Positions 21,049 to 33,710 of a DNA stretch of 64,000 nt are shown here, piece by piece. Source of the DNA: Venturia oleaginea (Eukaryota; Ascomycota; Dothideomycetes; Venturiales; Venturiaceae); assembly GCA_013176395.1 (NCBI GenBank), contig JABMLP010000001.1, positions 124,001-188,000 of the forward strand. The letters run 5' to 3'. Each line of letters begins with the position of its first letter. Within the stretch, counting starts at the first letter, position 1. A program made the translations under genes and the position numbers. The notes beneath the pieces are model-generated. The model was given only the letters and a program-made list of their open reading frames with translations, made no database searches and was not told the DNA's origin.

Positions 21049-22335
21049 CTCTTGCTCGTCATTTTCATCCTCGAATGCCAAAATTCCATCTTACGTTGTC
21101 TATTCTGAAGCAATATTTTCTGCGTCTGAAAACCCACCACACTCAGTGTTTTGATCGTCTACTTTTTGACATTTTTGACACGGCTCGAAGCGAATACAAA
21201 TCGCTGCACCATTTTTAGGCATAGAACTGACCGAACTTAAAGTGAGTTTGATTCAAGGATGGTAGGCACCGAGAGGAGTATATGACTTCAAGATCGATGT
21301 CAGTTTCTGCAGATAGGTTCGCGGGGAAGAAAGATATCTCTTTCGCTGTTGAACTCGCGGATGACATGTCCAGCAGACTCTCCTGTGCATCTTGAGACAA
21401 CCACGGACTTGGTCCGTCGCGATGAAGATGAGTAAAGCGCTCAACAGGGACGAGATCTCGTGAATGTGATGTGGAGTGTGGGCGTCCGACGTCCTAGAAA
21501 AAAGCGCGCAAACCCTTTTGCTATTCCTCTGGCATTGGGAAGGGGGACATTTTATTAATGTTGTCAGTGGGAAGCGTGGATTCGTCGAGGAACTAAGGCT
21601 GTGCAAGGTATCCCGATTCCCGAGAGATGTCAAAAGGCAGTGGGATTATCTCTTTGTGGTATCGGTAGATATGAGTCTTACTTGGACACATCCCATCATC
21701 AAGTACTCATCAACAACATAGAACTTATTAACCCACAATCCGCTCACCATGGCACTCGCGCTTATCATCGCCGCTAGCTGTTGCAGGGTCTGGAAATACA
21801 AATACCGTCTTTGTCTTTAATGCTAGGTAGATTCTTTTCTTGGAGCCGCGTTAGCGGGCTCTCGGGTAGGTAGTTGTAATGAACTTGAGTGTTTGAACGT
21901 CAATGAGATGTTATGCGACCCAGATTGGGAAGCTATTGTGTTGAAAAGGAGGGGCAATGGTGAGGATCCAGATAGTAAATACGAGGGTGCTTCGTGTGAC
22001 AGTGTGGGAAATGGGGTGAGATGTGATGGTTATTCTTTGTCGACGGCTGTTGCTATCTGGAGATAGAAGGGGATACCGTCGATAGCGGTTGAAAATCGGG
22101 TATGGGATGATTGGAATGGTAGGGTTGGAGTGGAAGATGTGACGTTAGGCACAGATACCTAAGGCCTGTGTAAACAATGTTCAGACACATCTCCTGCAGT
22201 ATTCGTTCACTTACTTTGGCTCTCTTCTCCCCTGATCTCTCCGTATCAAACATTCCAAAATGCTGCTCCTATCCGATCCACCCAAACACGATACCCTTCC
22301 ACTTAGCCCACTCGTCTCAACATCACAAACACGCA
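21049..22335. other. Intergenic, nothing recognised
   Basis: About 1.3 kb between two converging genes. Several short open frames on both strands, none with a convincing start, splice signals or motif. Confidence 0.45.
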
Positions 22336-23651
22336 TCATATCCCATCACAAACACCACCCTCATAAATCATATCCAAATCCTTCGGAATAATCCCCGCAT
22401 TCACAGCATCCCTAAAACTCCACCTCCAATTCCCCTCAGCCTTCCAGCTCCAAAAAATCCACCCATCCAGTTTCTCATACGCCATTGTCTGCGCTTTGAA
22501 CCACTTCTGATAGAATGCATAATTAGCAGTCGAGTTCTTGATCTCCCAGCCGGGTGTATTTTCAATATCATCGGAGACGCTGAGGGACCATTCGCCAATA
22601 ATGAGGTTAGTCTCGCCATCCTCGGCTAGGTTATCGTGACAGCTGGCGTTCAAATAGGCGGCTTGGGTTGTGGCGACGCTGGTGTCCCATTTGATGTAGC
22701 GGTGGTTGTCGAAGAAGAGGTTTGTTGCGTTCTTCGGTAGATTTTGGCGTGGGTTTCCTGCGCGCCATCCGTTGGACATGAATTGGATGTGTAGTTCGTT
22801 TCTGGGAGATACAAGTATAGCGGACTCAGTGGCGCGGATGGTGGCGTAGGCTTTTGGGTAGAATTCTGAAACCAGGGTTGGATGGCCAAAGGAAGGTTCG
22901 TTGAGGACTTGGAGGGTTCCGACTGTGCGGTAGGCAGAGCCACCTGTGTGAATGATGTTGGTCATCCAAGCAAGAAGTTTATTTGCGCGGTCATATCCTT
23001 CTGTCGAGTAGAATCCTTCTATCGAGGCGTTCTAGGAAGCAGGTATTAGCTAGAATATGCGATGGTGACCGATGGACAACTTACTTGTCCTGTAAAGGAC
23101 TGGTGGACCACCTGTGCATACGGTGCACCGTGCAAATCAATGATGACATACATATCATGGTCCGCTGCCCATCCACAGACCCTCTTAAGGTACTTGGTTC
23201 CTCCTCTTGGGAAGTGCTCAGGAGCTTCCACCAGCGACTCCATCATCCAATATCCCACAGGAATTCTGATTGTGTTCAAAGAAAAGCTTTTCATCTCGAT
23301 GATATCATTTTCTGTGATGAATCGAGCCCAGTGGGCCTCGAAAGCCCTATCAGCAGCAGCTTGTCCCAACTTAGACACACATTCGAGTTCAGAGGCCATG
23401 CCACCACAACCCATTTTCAACCATTCACTTCCAGCCATCCATGGCTCAACGATGAAAAGGGATCCTAAATTTACTCCCCGGATCTTGCCGGATGATGGTA
23501 AGGTCCTCCTCGTGATCCTGCCATCTCCGGCCGGCAGGTATGTATTGTGGACATCAGATGAATCAGACACATTGAACAGGTTGCGCTCAGATGGTAGCCA
23601 AGCCCAACTAGCAATAGCAAAATAAGACAGAATGTGTGTAGAGGAGTACAT
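22336..23651 (-). CDS. GH5 exo-beta-1,3-glucanase-like protein
   Basis: Two exons on the minus strand, 23651-23085 and 23031-22336, give 420 residues. The 53-nt intron uses GTAAGT and CTAG. The protein starts MYSSTHILSYFAIASWAWLP, a plausible secretion signal. Family-5 glucanase motifs follow: IRGVNLGSLFIVEPWM, LNTIRIPVGYWMM, YVIIDLHGAPYAQ, VLNEPSFGHP (acid/base Glu near 234) and LIIGEWSLS (nucleophile Glu near 336). WIFWSWKAEG near the C-terminus matches the Trp-rich end of Exg-type enzymes. Fungal members trim beta-1,3-glucan during wall remodelling. Both catalytic residues are present, so activity is likely. Confidence 0.92.
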
Positions 23652-25684
23652 GATCCCAAAACCAAAGAGTGGGAAAAGAATAACGTAACGAACGAACAGT
23701 ATCGACGCACTGGAAGTTGAATAAATTACCGGTTGAGTAGGAATGAAAGGACGAGGCGAACTGGAGGGGAAACATTACTTCTAGAGGCCGCTCTATAACT
23801 GGTCGCCTTCTTTACAACCCCCACCGATTCCCTTGCTGGAGTAAGACATAGTGGAGTCGACTTCTGCAAGTGGAATTCCACTAACGCCCTACCGCGCTTG
23901 TCGGCGAATTATATGTGAAAGAAGAACTGTCTGTTATGCGGTAGTCAGCCGCGTCGATAATAAGAGAGCAAAGAGATGTGCAGATGTCAGATTGGAGCCA
24001 AGGTCAATCAGCCCAATGTGCCGTAGTTTCGACATGGCTGTTGATGGTATTTCTTCGGGCGACGCGGTTAGCGAAGAGCTTGGTGAGCTGAGCGTGACGT
24101 TGATGAAATGTGTCGCTAATGAGTGATGATTGTGTCAAAAGAAGGTCGATATCCTGTCCTTGACGCCATAGCCCCCAGTCGTCGGGGGTCCCTCATCCGC
24201 TGTCTACAAGACATTCATTTCTCTCTGATTCCTAACCAAGACGCATACGAAAGTAAATTTCTGATTGTCGTGTCAGCGCATCAACTCCTGTCGCAAAGAT
24301 TGAACACCACCAAGCTCCATCAAGGCTCAAAGGCAGGTACTTGGTACAGTGAGGTTTCGATTGCAGTACTAGTGCCTGAGAACCAGGTAGTAGGTGATGA
24401 CGCGCGCCAATCCAATTCCAAGCTCTTGACCAGACAAGTAACGGAGGTGGACATACAGAGCAGAGCATCGCTCGTATATAACCCTGATAGTTGGCCACGT
24501 CTTGGTGGCGAGAGATGGTCGCGTCCTTTGTCCTCGTCGGCGTGTTGAGTTGAATTTCTATCCCAAGCACTGATACTCGACTGAACGAAGGGGATGTGAG
24601 GTAAGAGAGAATGCAAGGCCGAACGCATTGAGTATCTCTCTATCGAACGTTGAGGATGCAATCATCACTCACTCACTCAATCAGTCAATCTGCAAATACC
24701 ACAAAACTCGACTTCTCCAAACCTCTTCGTCAGTGGCGCAACCAAGCTTTCCAGCCCGTACCATGACCGTTTCTCGTATCGTATCTCTCTCCGTCGCAAT
24801 CGCAATCGCCATCTTGCCCTGAAGTCATGACATTGCGCACACTATACGAGATAAACCTCGCAAACACACAAGTGGAGCAAAGTCCTTATGTACAAATGCA
24901 ATCTCGCAAAACGTTTCATTATTCGGAAATGAATCTCACCCAGACAGTCCTTAGCCTCTCTCCAGCCGTCAAAACGAAAGTTGCACAGACTCGAAGCGTT
25001 TGGGCCCCATATTTCAACATGACTCGCCTTGTTTGGAACAACGCAAAGCAGATGAGGAGTAGTACACACATTGCCATTTCTCAGTAAACGACTACACAAT
25101 ACATTTCAAAAGAGCTTGCCTGGTCCAGCGCCAGGAGAGATATCGCCCAAGATTTCGGTAGCGAGCAAAACCGCACCAGCCCAAATCCCACCAAAATTAT
25201 GCCCAAGGGGGCCTTGTAAAAACAAGAAAATATGCGTCCACGAAACATGTAAAAAAGGCCTCCTGGCGACAATCAGCCGGGCAGTTCAGCACTTGAACGT
25301 ATGCCGCAGCTCAAGAACATGCTTGTACCCGGGCGAACATGGCGAGGGCGGCGGCGCCCGTCTGCACAATCAACCAAGGGAGAGGATGGTGAAGTGTCCT
25401 TCCCAGAGGAGCAGATGGCGCGCTTGTCATTGAGCCTTCGACTGCCCTGCCGTTGTCAGAAAACTCCCATATCGCAATGCCCCGCGCCGTTTGAACAAGT
25501 CTATTATTTCGTTGGACGTTTGTCCGTTCCCAGATTCCGGCCAGAAATGGTAACCACGGAACATGCCGCGTGAAACAGATTTTGTGTACCAAACGGATGG
25601 AATCAGTCGCTGAAATGCTGCACAATCTATAGCGCCATGTAGTATGTAAAAAAAAGGGCGTAGGACGGGGTAGGACGATGTCGC
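23652..25684. other. Intergenic, 2 kb, no gene assigned
   Basis: Contains the GH5 promoter side. Open frames at 23851-24126 (+) and 24123-24548 (+) lack protein-like composition. One short minus-strand stretch at about 25110-25215 reads GHNFGGIWAGAVLLATEILG and looks protein-like, but I could not attach a start or exons to it. A CACT/CAGT simple-repeat patch lies near 24665. Confidence 0.4.
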
Positions 25685-26921
25685 TCAGCTGGTTTCGCCA
25701 ATGTGACGTTCGCTCTCAGGTTTCCAGGTCCCTGTGTAAGATTAGCCGGCGTGTCTCATCGCACAAAGCGGCGCAACACTGTGTTCAGTGGGACTTACCC
25801 TCAAAATTGTGTTTCACGAACGCCATCGGATCATCATCCTCACCAGCGCCCATAGTGCGGATACCAGGTGAGAAGCTTGTGATTGGCAGGACGACAACGT
25901 CTCCGACCTTCTTTGCACTCTTCATTCCTGTGAAGTGTTCCCATGTAATATTGCCCTTGCTGGTCGACATGTCGAAGTATTCGGGATCGTTGAAGAACTT
26001 GAAGATCAAATCTGTCCAGAGCGCAGGTCCCGTCTCGTTGACGATGTTTTTGTAGGTTTTGGATAGCTTGCCTTCAGCCTTGCGTTTGAGAGTCTCTTCA
26101 GTGATTCTGGCGACAATATCGCGTAGGATTGGGTGGCCGGGCTTGGATTGAATGGTCCACTGGCAGAATTGGATGCGGCGTGAGTACCAGTCAGCCCAGT
26201 CCGGTCGATCAGGGTCTGCCTCAATTCCGATCACCATGCCGTAGGAACTGCGTGGAACGTCGGGAGGAACCCACTCGGTCGCAGACTTCAGTGCCGATGT
26301 GTCAATGTCCGAGTAAATACCACCTCGTGCAAGAAGAATCAGGTATCGGAAGAAGTCGGCCTTCATGACTGCAAAGGGCAGCGCCTGGTATGCCTCCATG
26401 ACCTCTGGGACGGACGCGTAGAGGTGACGCAGCAGGTGAACGGCAACATCGTCGGTAATGACCTCGTGGACAAATGTTGGGTGGAGCATGGTCCAGGTAG
26501 CCTCAGGCTCGCGGAAAGCCTCATCAAATTGACCCGATGAAGGGGTGTATTTCCATGTCTGCCAGATGTAGGCTGGGAACTTGGAGGTAGGTTCATATGG
26601 GAACTGGTACTCAAGTTGGTCCCTGAGCGGCTTGCTGCGTAAGTCTTCCAAGGAGATTTGCATCTTTGGCTTCTTCCTTTGAGGCGGCGGCGGTGCTTCT
26701 GAGAGCCAGGAGGTGGATGATTGCTGCGGTGGTGCTGGCTTGTCTGTGGAACTTGGCTCAAGAGGTTGGTTCTCGTCGCGCCCTCGCGTGTTCACTCCTT
26801 TCGGTTTCGGCAGCAGGTCTGCATTGTGTATTGGCTCGATATCGGAGTGAGCAGATGGCAGCAGGAAGATGAAGGTGATGACGGCGGCGGCAATGATGAT
26901 TGCCCGCTTGAAGGTGAGCAT
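25685..26921 (-). CDS. GT32 alpha-1,6-mannosyltransferase, OCH1-like
   Basis: Two exons, 26921-25799 and 25731-25685, encode 389 residues. Upstream in-frame codons have no ATG, so Met at 26921 is the start. It is followed by a signal anchor (AIIIAAAVITFIFLLPSAHS), giving a type II Golgi protein. A Pro-rich stem precedes the catalytic domain: FPAYIWQTWKY, ALPFAVMKADFFRYLIL and GGIYSDIDT, where the DxD metal site lies near residue 203. The intron (GTAAGT to ACAG, 67 nt) is placed because the join yields HNFEGTWKPESE, the expected C-terminal end of Och1-type enzymes. Reading through would stop at HNFEGKSH. Family members start the outer chain of N-glycans. Whether this is Och1 itself or a paralogue such as Hoc1 is not settled. 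Confidence 0.92.
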
Positions 26922-29900
26922 CGTGCAGTGGGAGAGTGGAAGTGGTGAAGGTTGATGGGGCTCAAGATCAGGAACAGGACCAGGAGAGGTTATGTGTGGT
27001 TGGACTGGTTCGAATGGTAACAGTGGCACGAGTGGGTCGCGTCCTTGCAGAATCGGGGAACGGTCGTTGGCTAGTCGTCGGCTAGTCGTCGGCTAGTCGT
27101 CGGCTGCGGTGCTAGTAGTTGCAATGGTGAGAAACGGTGGGAAGGGTTGATATGTATGCAGCTGTTCTATCTTTGTAGTGTGCAGCTGAAAGCGCCTCCC
27201 CGATGCTTAGTCGACCCCTGCACTGTTCAGCAAGCTTAGCGACTTAACAATGCGACGGTGATGATTATGGAATGGCAGGAATCGCTCCGATTGTGCTGAG
27301 GTGGACTCTGAACAATTAATAGTCGTCACCAAAGTTTCAAGAGTGCTTCCCACCAATTGCACTTCGCGGCAGTGAGCCAGGGTAGTGGAAATGCGAGGTG
27401 CGTGTGCAGTGTCCAAGACTACAAGGGAATCCTGTACATGGGCGCATCCGCTGCGGATCAACTCCATCCTCGGTCCTCACTTTGGCCCACTCAGGAGATG
27501 GTCAAGTCAAAGCTCGCGTACGGAGGACCTCCTACCGATACTGCGACAGTCTAGAGGTAGCAGCACGGCGACATATGCGCTTTTCCTTCAGTATTCTGCC
27601 ATCATGCTCTATCTACACGCTGTGCAGCCTACATTAGCCGCTCGACCATTGCCATTGCAGACCTTGGTTCGTCTTCTACTCCTACTCTATCCATGACAGG
27701 CCGAAAGTCGTTGTTAGTTTGGACTGTCAAAAAAGACATCGAGATCATGATAGTTACGCCGTTAAGGATAAGGATGCGCGACCAGGTTGCAAAACCCCGA
27801 TCTCCGATCCTATTTCCCTCCTGAAAGGCCAAGCTCTATCCCTTGAAGCGCAATCAAAAGAATCATCATGGCGATCATTCGACGTTGACGCGAATCCCAT
27901 TCCCGGCGCTAGGTCTGACCACCCAGCCCTGCGTGCCTCCTCTAATTTTAACTGGAGTCATGGTTGGCCGCGATACCTGTATCCTTTGCAACGTACCTCG
28001 TGAAGCCGACTACCAATCGTCTTGCTTGCAAGCCCTCGAGCTTCTCCATCTTGCAACACCAAAACCATGCCACCGTCTGCAGTAGCAACATTGGCGTGCT
28101 ATACCATCCACAGCCTGATGCCGCGCTGCATACCCGACCATTTGTTGAGATGCACTTCATTCAGCCGTTCATGTCCTCCAGCAACCGAGAGTGTGGCGCC
28201 GACATGAGTGACTTCTTACCAAACACATTTCAAATCCCCCAAGGACCTCTCAACATCGATTTTGAGTTCGAATATCGCAATACGGTTAGAATGGCTTCGT
28301 AATCCGAAAGGTACTAGCAGGGGCATGAATCGACGAATCCACTTCGGTACGTACTACCGATGCTCCTGCCACGTGCCATTAACTAGGCTGGCACGGACTC
28401 CTCTATCCGGGAATCCAAGGCATGCCTCTATATTTCGAGTCGTTCGCTTCCGAATTTTCAAAAACCATAAATATCTTGGACAAGATACGTCTAATTATAA
28501 ACATGGAAGTCCTGATCACCAGTTCAGTTCGGCTACCACCCAAGAAGATCCCCCACCTCCATCGCCCACTTCACTTGTTGACATGTCAGGCCGATGGAAA
28601 TGTGTGAAACCTGGCAGCATCCACAGGAGACCCAATCTTATCCCTCTCAAACCGTCGACGACATCCCCAGACGACAACAAGATGAATATAGGTGGAAGCC
28701 TGGGTGACCAAGAGAGTAGTACGAAGGAGCCGGTGAGGTCGGTTTGGGATTAATCTGGGGCTGAAGAAGAAGTCATCACGTTCTTTGTGAACTGTGAACT
28801 GTGATGCTTGCTTAGGCTTGTTGGAATGATGAACGGGACAGGCTGGTGGGACTCACCATTGAAGCATATTAGGACGTAATCCCACATCTTCTGTGATATC
28901 GTCCGAGCAGCTGGGATTTGGGCTCTGTAGAGACAGAGCATAAAGTCTGGCAAGATACATGGATAGACATGAGTATTTCGCTTCTGGGCAGAACTCGCTG
29001 TTACCAGTCGTTTGACTCGATGGTGTCTTCAGGAATCCATGAGGAGGTAGCGTCGCTTTGGACCTTTCTTTTTCTAAGTTTGAACTAGAATATGCAGAGG
29101 AGAAGCGCCTCGGACACCTAGATACTTAATTGGTTAGATATGCGTCAAGGTCTCAGTTTATGAGTCAAGGTAGTTCCTACCTCACAGTGTCGCACCAAGG
29201 AGGATGGAGACTACGCTTTCGATTCAAGAAGTCGACAAGGAAGACAGGATGATGTTTTCTTCCAGTAACCCTGTTAGTGTGATTGAGGGACTTGACTTTG
29301 GGGGCGGTGAAGTAGATTGTAAATCTTCAGGTTCACTAAGCTGATGTAGGATACTAGTTCGGATTCGAGATCAAAAAGATGGAGGTAAAGCGGACTGCAG
29401 CCGTTTCAAATGATTTTAAATCTGCCAGGAAAAATTTGTGGATATCATAGGTGAGCACAAGCATACATAATGCACAAGAATAATCCACCTCTGTAGCGAT
29501 AGATTAAGTAAGATACAACTCTTCGTGGCCTAGACTTTCATATTTCGACATCCTCTCGAGTGAGATGTCCATTCTCATCTGTGTGCAAATGAGCGTTTGA
29601 CTCTGAAACTCTGCCCGCCATTAAAATCCAAGGCTGCGTTCATTCACACGCTCGATGCTTGAGTCAAAGCCCATACATATCTTCAAGAGTCTCGTCGTAC
29701 CCAGCTATGTTTCGTACAAAGTATTGATAATGCCCTTCTTAATGTCCTATTACCCCGAAGCCAATTCCGACTCGACATCCTTCATTTTTACAGCGCCTGT
29801 GTCATGGATCTTAACCTCTATCAGCATGCTTTCCAACCGGAATAAATTGTCTCTGGTCGAAATAGTAGCAGCACTTAATAATGGCGCGCGTACCTAGTAG

Positions 29901-30437
29901 GGAGAGCAAGCAGTGGGGACACAGCGCGCATGCCCCTCATAGTCTCATTTCGAGGCTTTTTAGTCGGTTCTATCTGCCGATAGTACTAGGCGCTTATTAT
30001 ATGCTTACATCTTGACGACAAAGGCATTGAGCGCATTTGTACCTTGTACGCCATTCCGCGCACAGCATTGTGATGGCTCATTGAGCTGGCGCTCGATGTC
30101 GGTAGATCTCGAAGTTGTTCGAGGACGATCAAGGGTTGTTGTAGTTCCATATGTAAAAAATCTTCTTGACGGGTGGTATTGCGGCGACGAGATCGCCAAT
30201 AGAGAAACCAATAGCAGGAACGACCAATGTCATTGCAAGAGGCAGAGCCCATGTCTTCCATCGGGATTGTCAGGCGGTGACCAAATTATCGCTCGAAGAA
30301 TTTGATGCATTGAAGCCACAAGAGAGGCGCAATTAAGTACGCCCTGGTTATTAGAAAAGGAAGAGAGAAGCGCTATGGGACGGTGGTTCTACTCTCGAGG
30401 ACAATGCAAGTATTCATTGACCCTAGACTACGAACCT
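26922..30437. other. Gene-poor stretch, 3.5 kb
   Basis: No gene that I can defend. Short protein-like fragments exist: MVGRDTCILCNVPREADYQS at about 27960 (+), and an open frame at 28208-28753 (+) rich in Pro and Ser near its end. Neither has motifs or a clear splice structure. An 11-bp tandem repeat at 27069-27101 is listed separately. Confidence 0.4.
27069..27101. repeat. 11-bp tandem repeat, three perfect copies
   Basis: GGCTAGTCGTC occurs at 27069, 27080 and 27091, with partial units on both sides. It lies 150 bp upstream of the GT32 start codon, so it may fall in the promoter or leader. Confidence 0.85.
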
Positions 30438-30742
30438 TCACCAATCAAAATCATCGTCATCATCATCATCAGAGCTGTTATCAGAGCTTGCCTCTCTCTC
30501 ATCTTCGTCGTCCTCATCCTCGTCCTCCGAAGCTGACTCCTCGATCTGGTCTTCTTCATCATCGTCAAGAAATAATCGTGCAGCCTGCTCCGCGTCCTTT
30601 AACTTCTGGCTCGTCTTTTCCGTTTGCACCTTCCGTTTCTTCTCAAAAGTCTGCAGAACCGGTGTTAGCATCGAGTTCGACAGATTTCACGAAGTTAAAC
30701 GTGGAATTGAACACTACTCACCTTGACCCATATAGATCCCAT
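30438..30742 (-). CDS. Small protein with acidic tail
   Basis: Two exons, 30742-30722 (7 codons) and 30650-30438 (70 codons plus stop), encode 77 residues. The 71-nt intron has a GTGAGT donor, a GATGCTAAC branch point and a TGCAG acceptor, which is the best argument that this is a gene. The protein starts MGSIWVKTFEKKRKVQTEKT, continues with a charged helix (QKLKDAEQAARLFLDDDEED) and ends in a run of Asp, Glu and Ser with DFDW at the C-terminus. Such acidic tails occur in nucleolar and chromatin-associated proteins, but I recognise no family and propose no function. Confidence 0.55.
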
Positions 30743-31679
30743 TTCTTCCTTGCATTTCAATTCGCGAAAGAAGCACTAGAACATCTTCCGCCAATCGAAA
30801 GAGACCTCGCGTTCATCTTTGTAGTAGACCATAGCGAGGAAAGATTGAGCTGAGCTGGATGGAAGAGACTGCCAGCATCTCCTACGCCGTGCAGGGTTTT
30901 TCGGTTTCAGTGACAGAACTCTGAGCCAAGACTGGTTGAGAATGGAAAGGTGATGCAGGCATGTCTTGGAAAGTTTGAGGATCAAGAAGAGATGGTTGGC
31001 CTCGAAGTCTTCAGGCAAGGAGGGCGATATGCGCGCTAGAGAATCATGCTCTCATGGGGAAAAGTTTCGCTCCGAAGGCTAAGCGAGATATTTTGCTTGG
31101 CAGCCGATACTGGGCTGCATGTGGCTTTTGCCACCATCTACTCCTACGCCGGCTTCTTTGACAAGGGCATGGGAATCACAGTGCTCGCATGTCGTTACCT
31201 AGGGCTGAGGGGCTTATAAGTTTATGTTGGAGAAATGATTGAGAGCATCCGAGACGAGAAATGTGCATAGTGAGGCGCTTGGATCGCAACATGCTGGAGT
31301 GGCAGGTCGCTTTTCAACTTCACATGGCAACTTTGGGAATAGTCACAACGTGTTTCACGAAAGGTCATTAATTCCATATCAATGCTTTAAAAAGCCGTCT
31401 CTTGTATTTGAACGCATCTTTTGATCCGTGTGATACAAGGTGGGTCTAATATATCCCACGCGACTCGATGTTGGCGTACAATTCCTCCCTCTATGTTTCG
31501 TGCCCGGAGAGAAATTTACAACGAATAAAGAAACAGGCCTTTTGCGGCAAATCAGCTGACAATTGAGACAAGAGAGAAATCGCAGAGGGTATAAAGCAGA
31601 AGATGGCAAGACCGAAAGGGGGCGTGTAATGACATAGGCGAAGTTGTCCGACAATTGGGACGGCGACAAATGATAGAAT
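30743..31679. other. Intergenic, nothing recognised
   Basis: Flanks two minus-strand genes. Short open frames only (31239-31424 plus, 31379-31669 minus). No motifs. Confidence 0.4.
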
Positions 31680-32790
31680 TCACGAAGATAGTGTCAAAGG
31701 AAGGCCCCAGCCGACCCGAAATAGTTCCCACGCAAGTCCAGGTGTTTCTTTGACCACAACTTCGACGTCTCGTCGTTGGGCAAGTTCTGGATAGCAGCGG
31801 AAGGTAGAAATGATGATATCACGGAGGCCTCGATCGGAGTCGACGGTGGTTTCATAAGCTTCCTGGATAGCCGCTGGGAATTCGGGCGAGTCCCAATGAT
31901 ACGCCATTTGAGTTGAGAATTTATTCTTGGCCAAAATTTTGAGACCCTGGATACCATATCTAACACAAGCGGTCAGCAAAACAGTGATCATGATCGCCAA
32001 ACAAGACTTACTTTTCCGCTATAGCGTAGACTTTCGCGTGCAGAGTAAGATTCGAGTTAGTAACATTTGCCTCTTGTTCGACCGCTGACTCGCTCTCGCA
32101 GACCTGCTCATCGTTCTCGTCCATGATCGAATCCAGGGAAGGAGTGGCATATTTTCCATGAAACCACCTTGCAGCATCTGGCGGTGACAGTGGCGATAAA
32201 GGGAGCGGTGGTGTCGATATTTGTGGACTGGAGGCTGCCATGGCGAGAAGCGGATCTTCAACCATGGAAAGGTTCACTTTCCTTAGAGCATGAAAGCTCC
32301 GCTCCATAGGGCTCATAGCTGCTTTGCTGATGGGTGATGCTGGAGGCGAGTTCAGTGACGTTCCTCGGGATCGAGAGCGTGGTGCTGTAAGATATTCGAG
32401 ATGGTAGAAGTCTGATCGAATTGGGTCAGCTCACGGACATATTTATGAATAAGGTTATAGTTGACTTACAATGTATCATATGATCCACAGCCTCTGGATC
32501 ATCCTCGCTGAGGTCCATCGTCCCGGATTCTGCTTCTCTGAATGGGTTGCTGCAAGCTCCGTCGAAGAATCCAGAGCGCGAGCATAATATAGCTTTGTGG
32601 ACAGCATATCGTCTCATTCCACAGGTAATTGTGAGGTCGGAATATTTTCCAAGCTCGAAGAGACTGGGCCTATGATGTTAGATCAGATTGAGTGTTGATT
32701 GTGGGATAGCTTCACGTACGTCCTAAGCGCATTCATCAGTTCGTCAGTCGGTGAATCCATTGTTGATAATGGTAGATCTGAAGCGGCCAT
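31680..32790 (-). CDS. BTB/POZ domain protein
   Basis: Four exons on the minus strand, 32790-32720, 32669-32470, 32411-32012 and 31959-31680, join in frame to 316 residues. All introns are 50-58 nt with GTACGT or GTAAGT donors and TAG or CAG acceptors. The BTB fold is clear: SLFELGKYSDLTITCG, YAVHKAILCSRSGFFDGACS, FREAESGTMDLSEDDPEAVD and HMIHYFYHLEYL, the last created by the second splice. A Ser/Pro-rich linker follows (about residues 100-200), then a helical part (LHAKVYAIAEKYGIQGLKIL) typical of the region after fungal BTB domains. Fungal members of this type are numerous and mostly uncharacterised. A Cul3 adaptor role is possible but inferred. A second in-frame Met ten codons in is an alternative start. 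Confidence 0.88.
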
Positions 32791-33710
32791 CGTATGTCGT
32801 TGAATATTCACGAAGGGCAGGAGGTCGAAACAGCGCGGACGTGTTCTGCTTATAGCAACAGGAAGGCAAGGATTATCTGAAGTGGAGGTGCAAGATATCC
32901 TTGTTATAACGTGGTATTGTCGATTGGCGGGGTCCGAATAGACGGACGGGTAATAGGCAAGATATAAAAAGAGAGCAAGGCGCTCGATTTTTGCGAAGAA
33001 GCAGCTGGTTCGTCACACGAGTGTGCACAGGATGGACTAGTGTCGAGCCTATGATGCGAGGCGCTGTTTGGTGGATGTTTGGTGAGAGCAAATGAAATCG
33101 GGCAAAGCGAGTTCGGTTTGTCGATGCCCGTCCTCTTGCCAAGCACGCCAGTTGCCATCGAGATTGGAGGGAGTGTTTGCGATGTGGTATCTCGAAGGAA
33201 GGCATTGAACATATCCTATTCTCCGGGGTTCAGCTGCCTCCCGGACGATGCCTTGTTGCGCTCCTGCAATAGAAACATCCCGATGCGGAGGAATGTAGAA
33301 TTGGCTGGCGGTTATCGATAGCAGTGTCGAGATGGACGGACATGGACACACCTTTGACAGTTAACGCCGTGCGGGAGGAGCACCTCTGAAACGATGGATA
33401 CCACGCGCCTGGATTCGAGGCGAATGCAGACGACTGTTTGCAGGCGTGTTATTCGTGCCTTGCATCAAACAATTGGAGTCTTTGTGTTTCTTTGTCTAGT
33501 GTGGCCTTACGAAGTTGTATCATCGTGCTCAGAGCTTCTCCATCTACCCCTCGACACTTCATAATCCCAGCCACCAGGAAGGCCACCAGTAACAGTCGAC
33601 CGTAAAGACAGCTAAACATCGTGCCGTTTCAATCGACTCCGTTAGGATCACCCTGCTGCGAAGCCGTCCTCATACGCCACATTGACCCACAATCACAACC
33701 ACCAACAGCC
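32791..33710. other. Divergent intergenic region (BTB / Doa1)
   Basis: About 920 bp between divergent starts. Minus-strand open frames at 32873-33351 have low-complexity composition and no motif. I see nothing else. Confidence 0.4.

Noticed and set aside
26922..27029. A 36-residue N-terminal extension of the GT32 protein
   Set aside because: The extension begins at GTG with no ATG. The Met at 26921 is followed directly by the signal anchor.
28208..28753. A plus-strand 181-codon open frame in the gene-poor region
   Set aside because: No family motif. Composition changes along the frame as in random sequence. Kept only as a note.
17647..32790. A secondary-metabolite gene cluster
   Set aside because: An OYE reductase, a GT32 and a BTB protein occur, but there is no PKS, NRPS, terpene synthase or pathway transcription factor.
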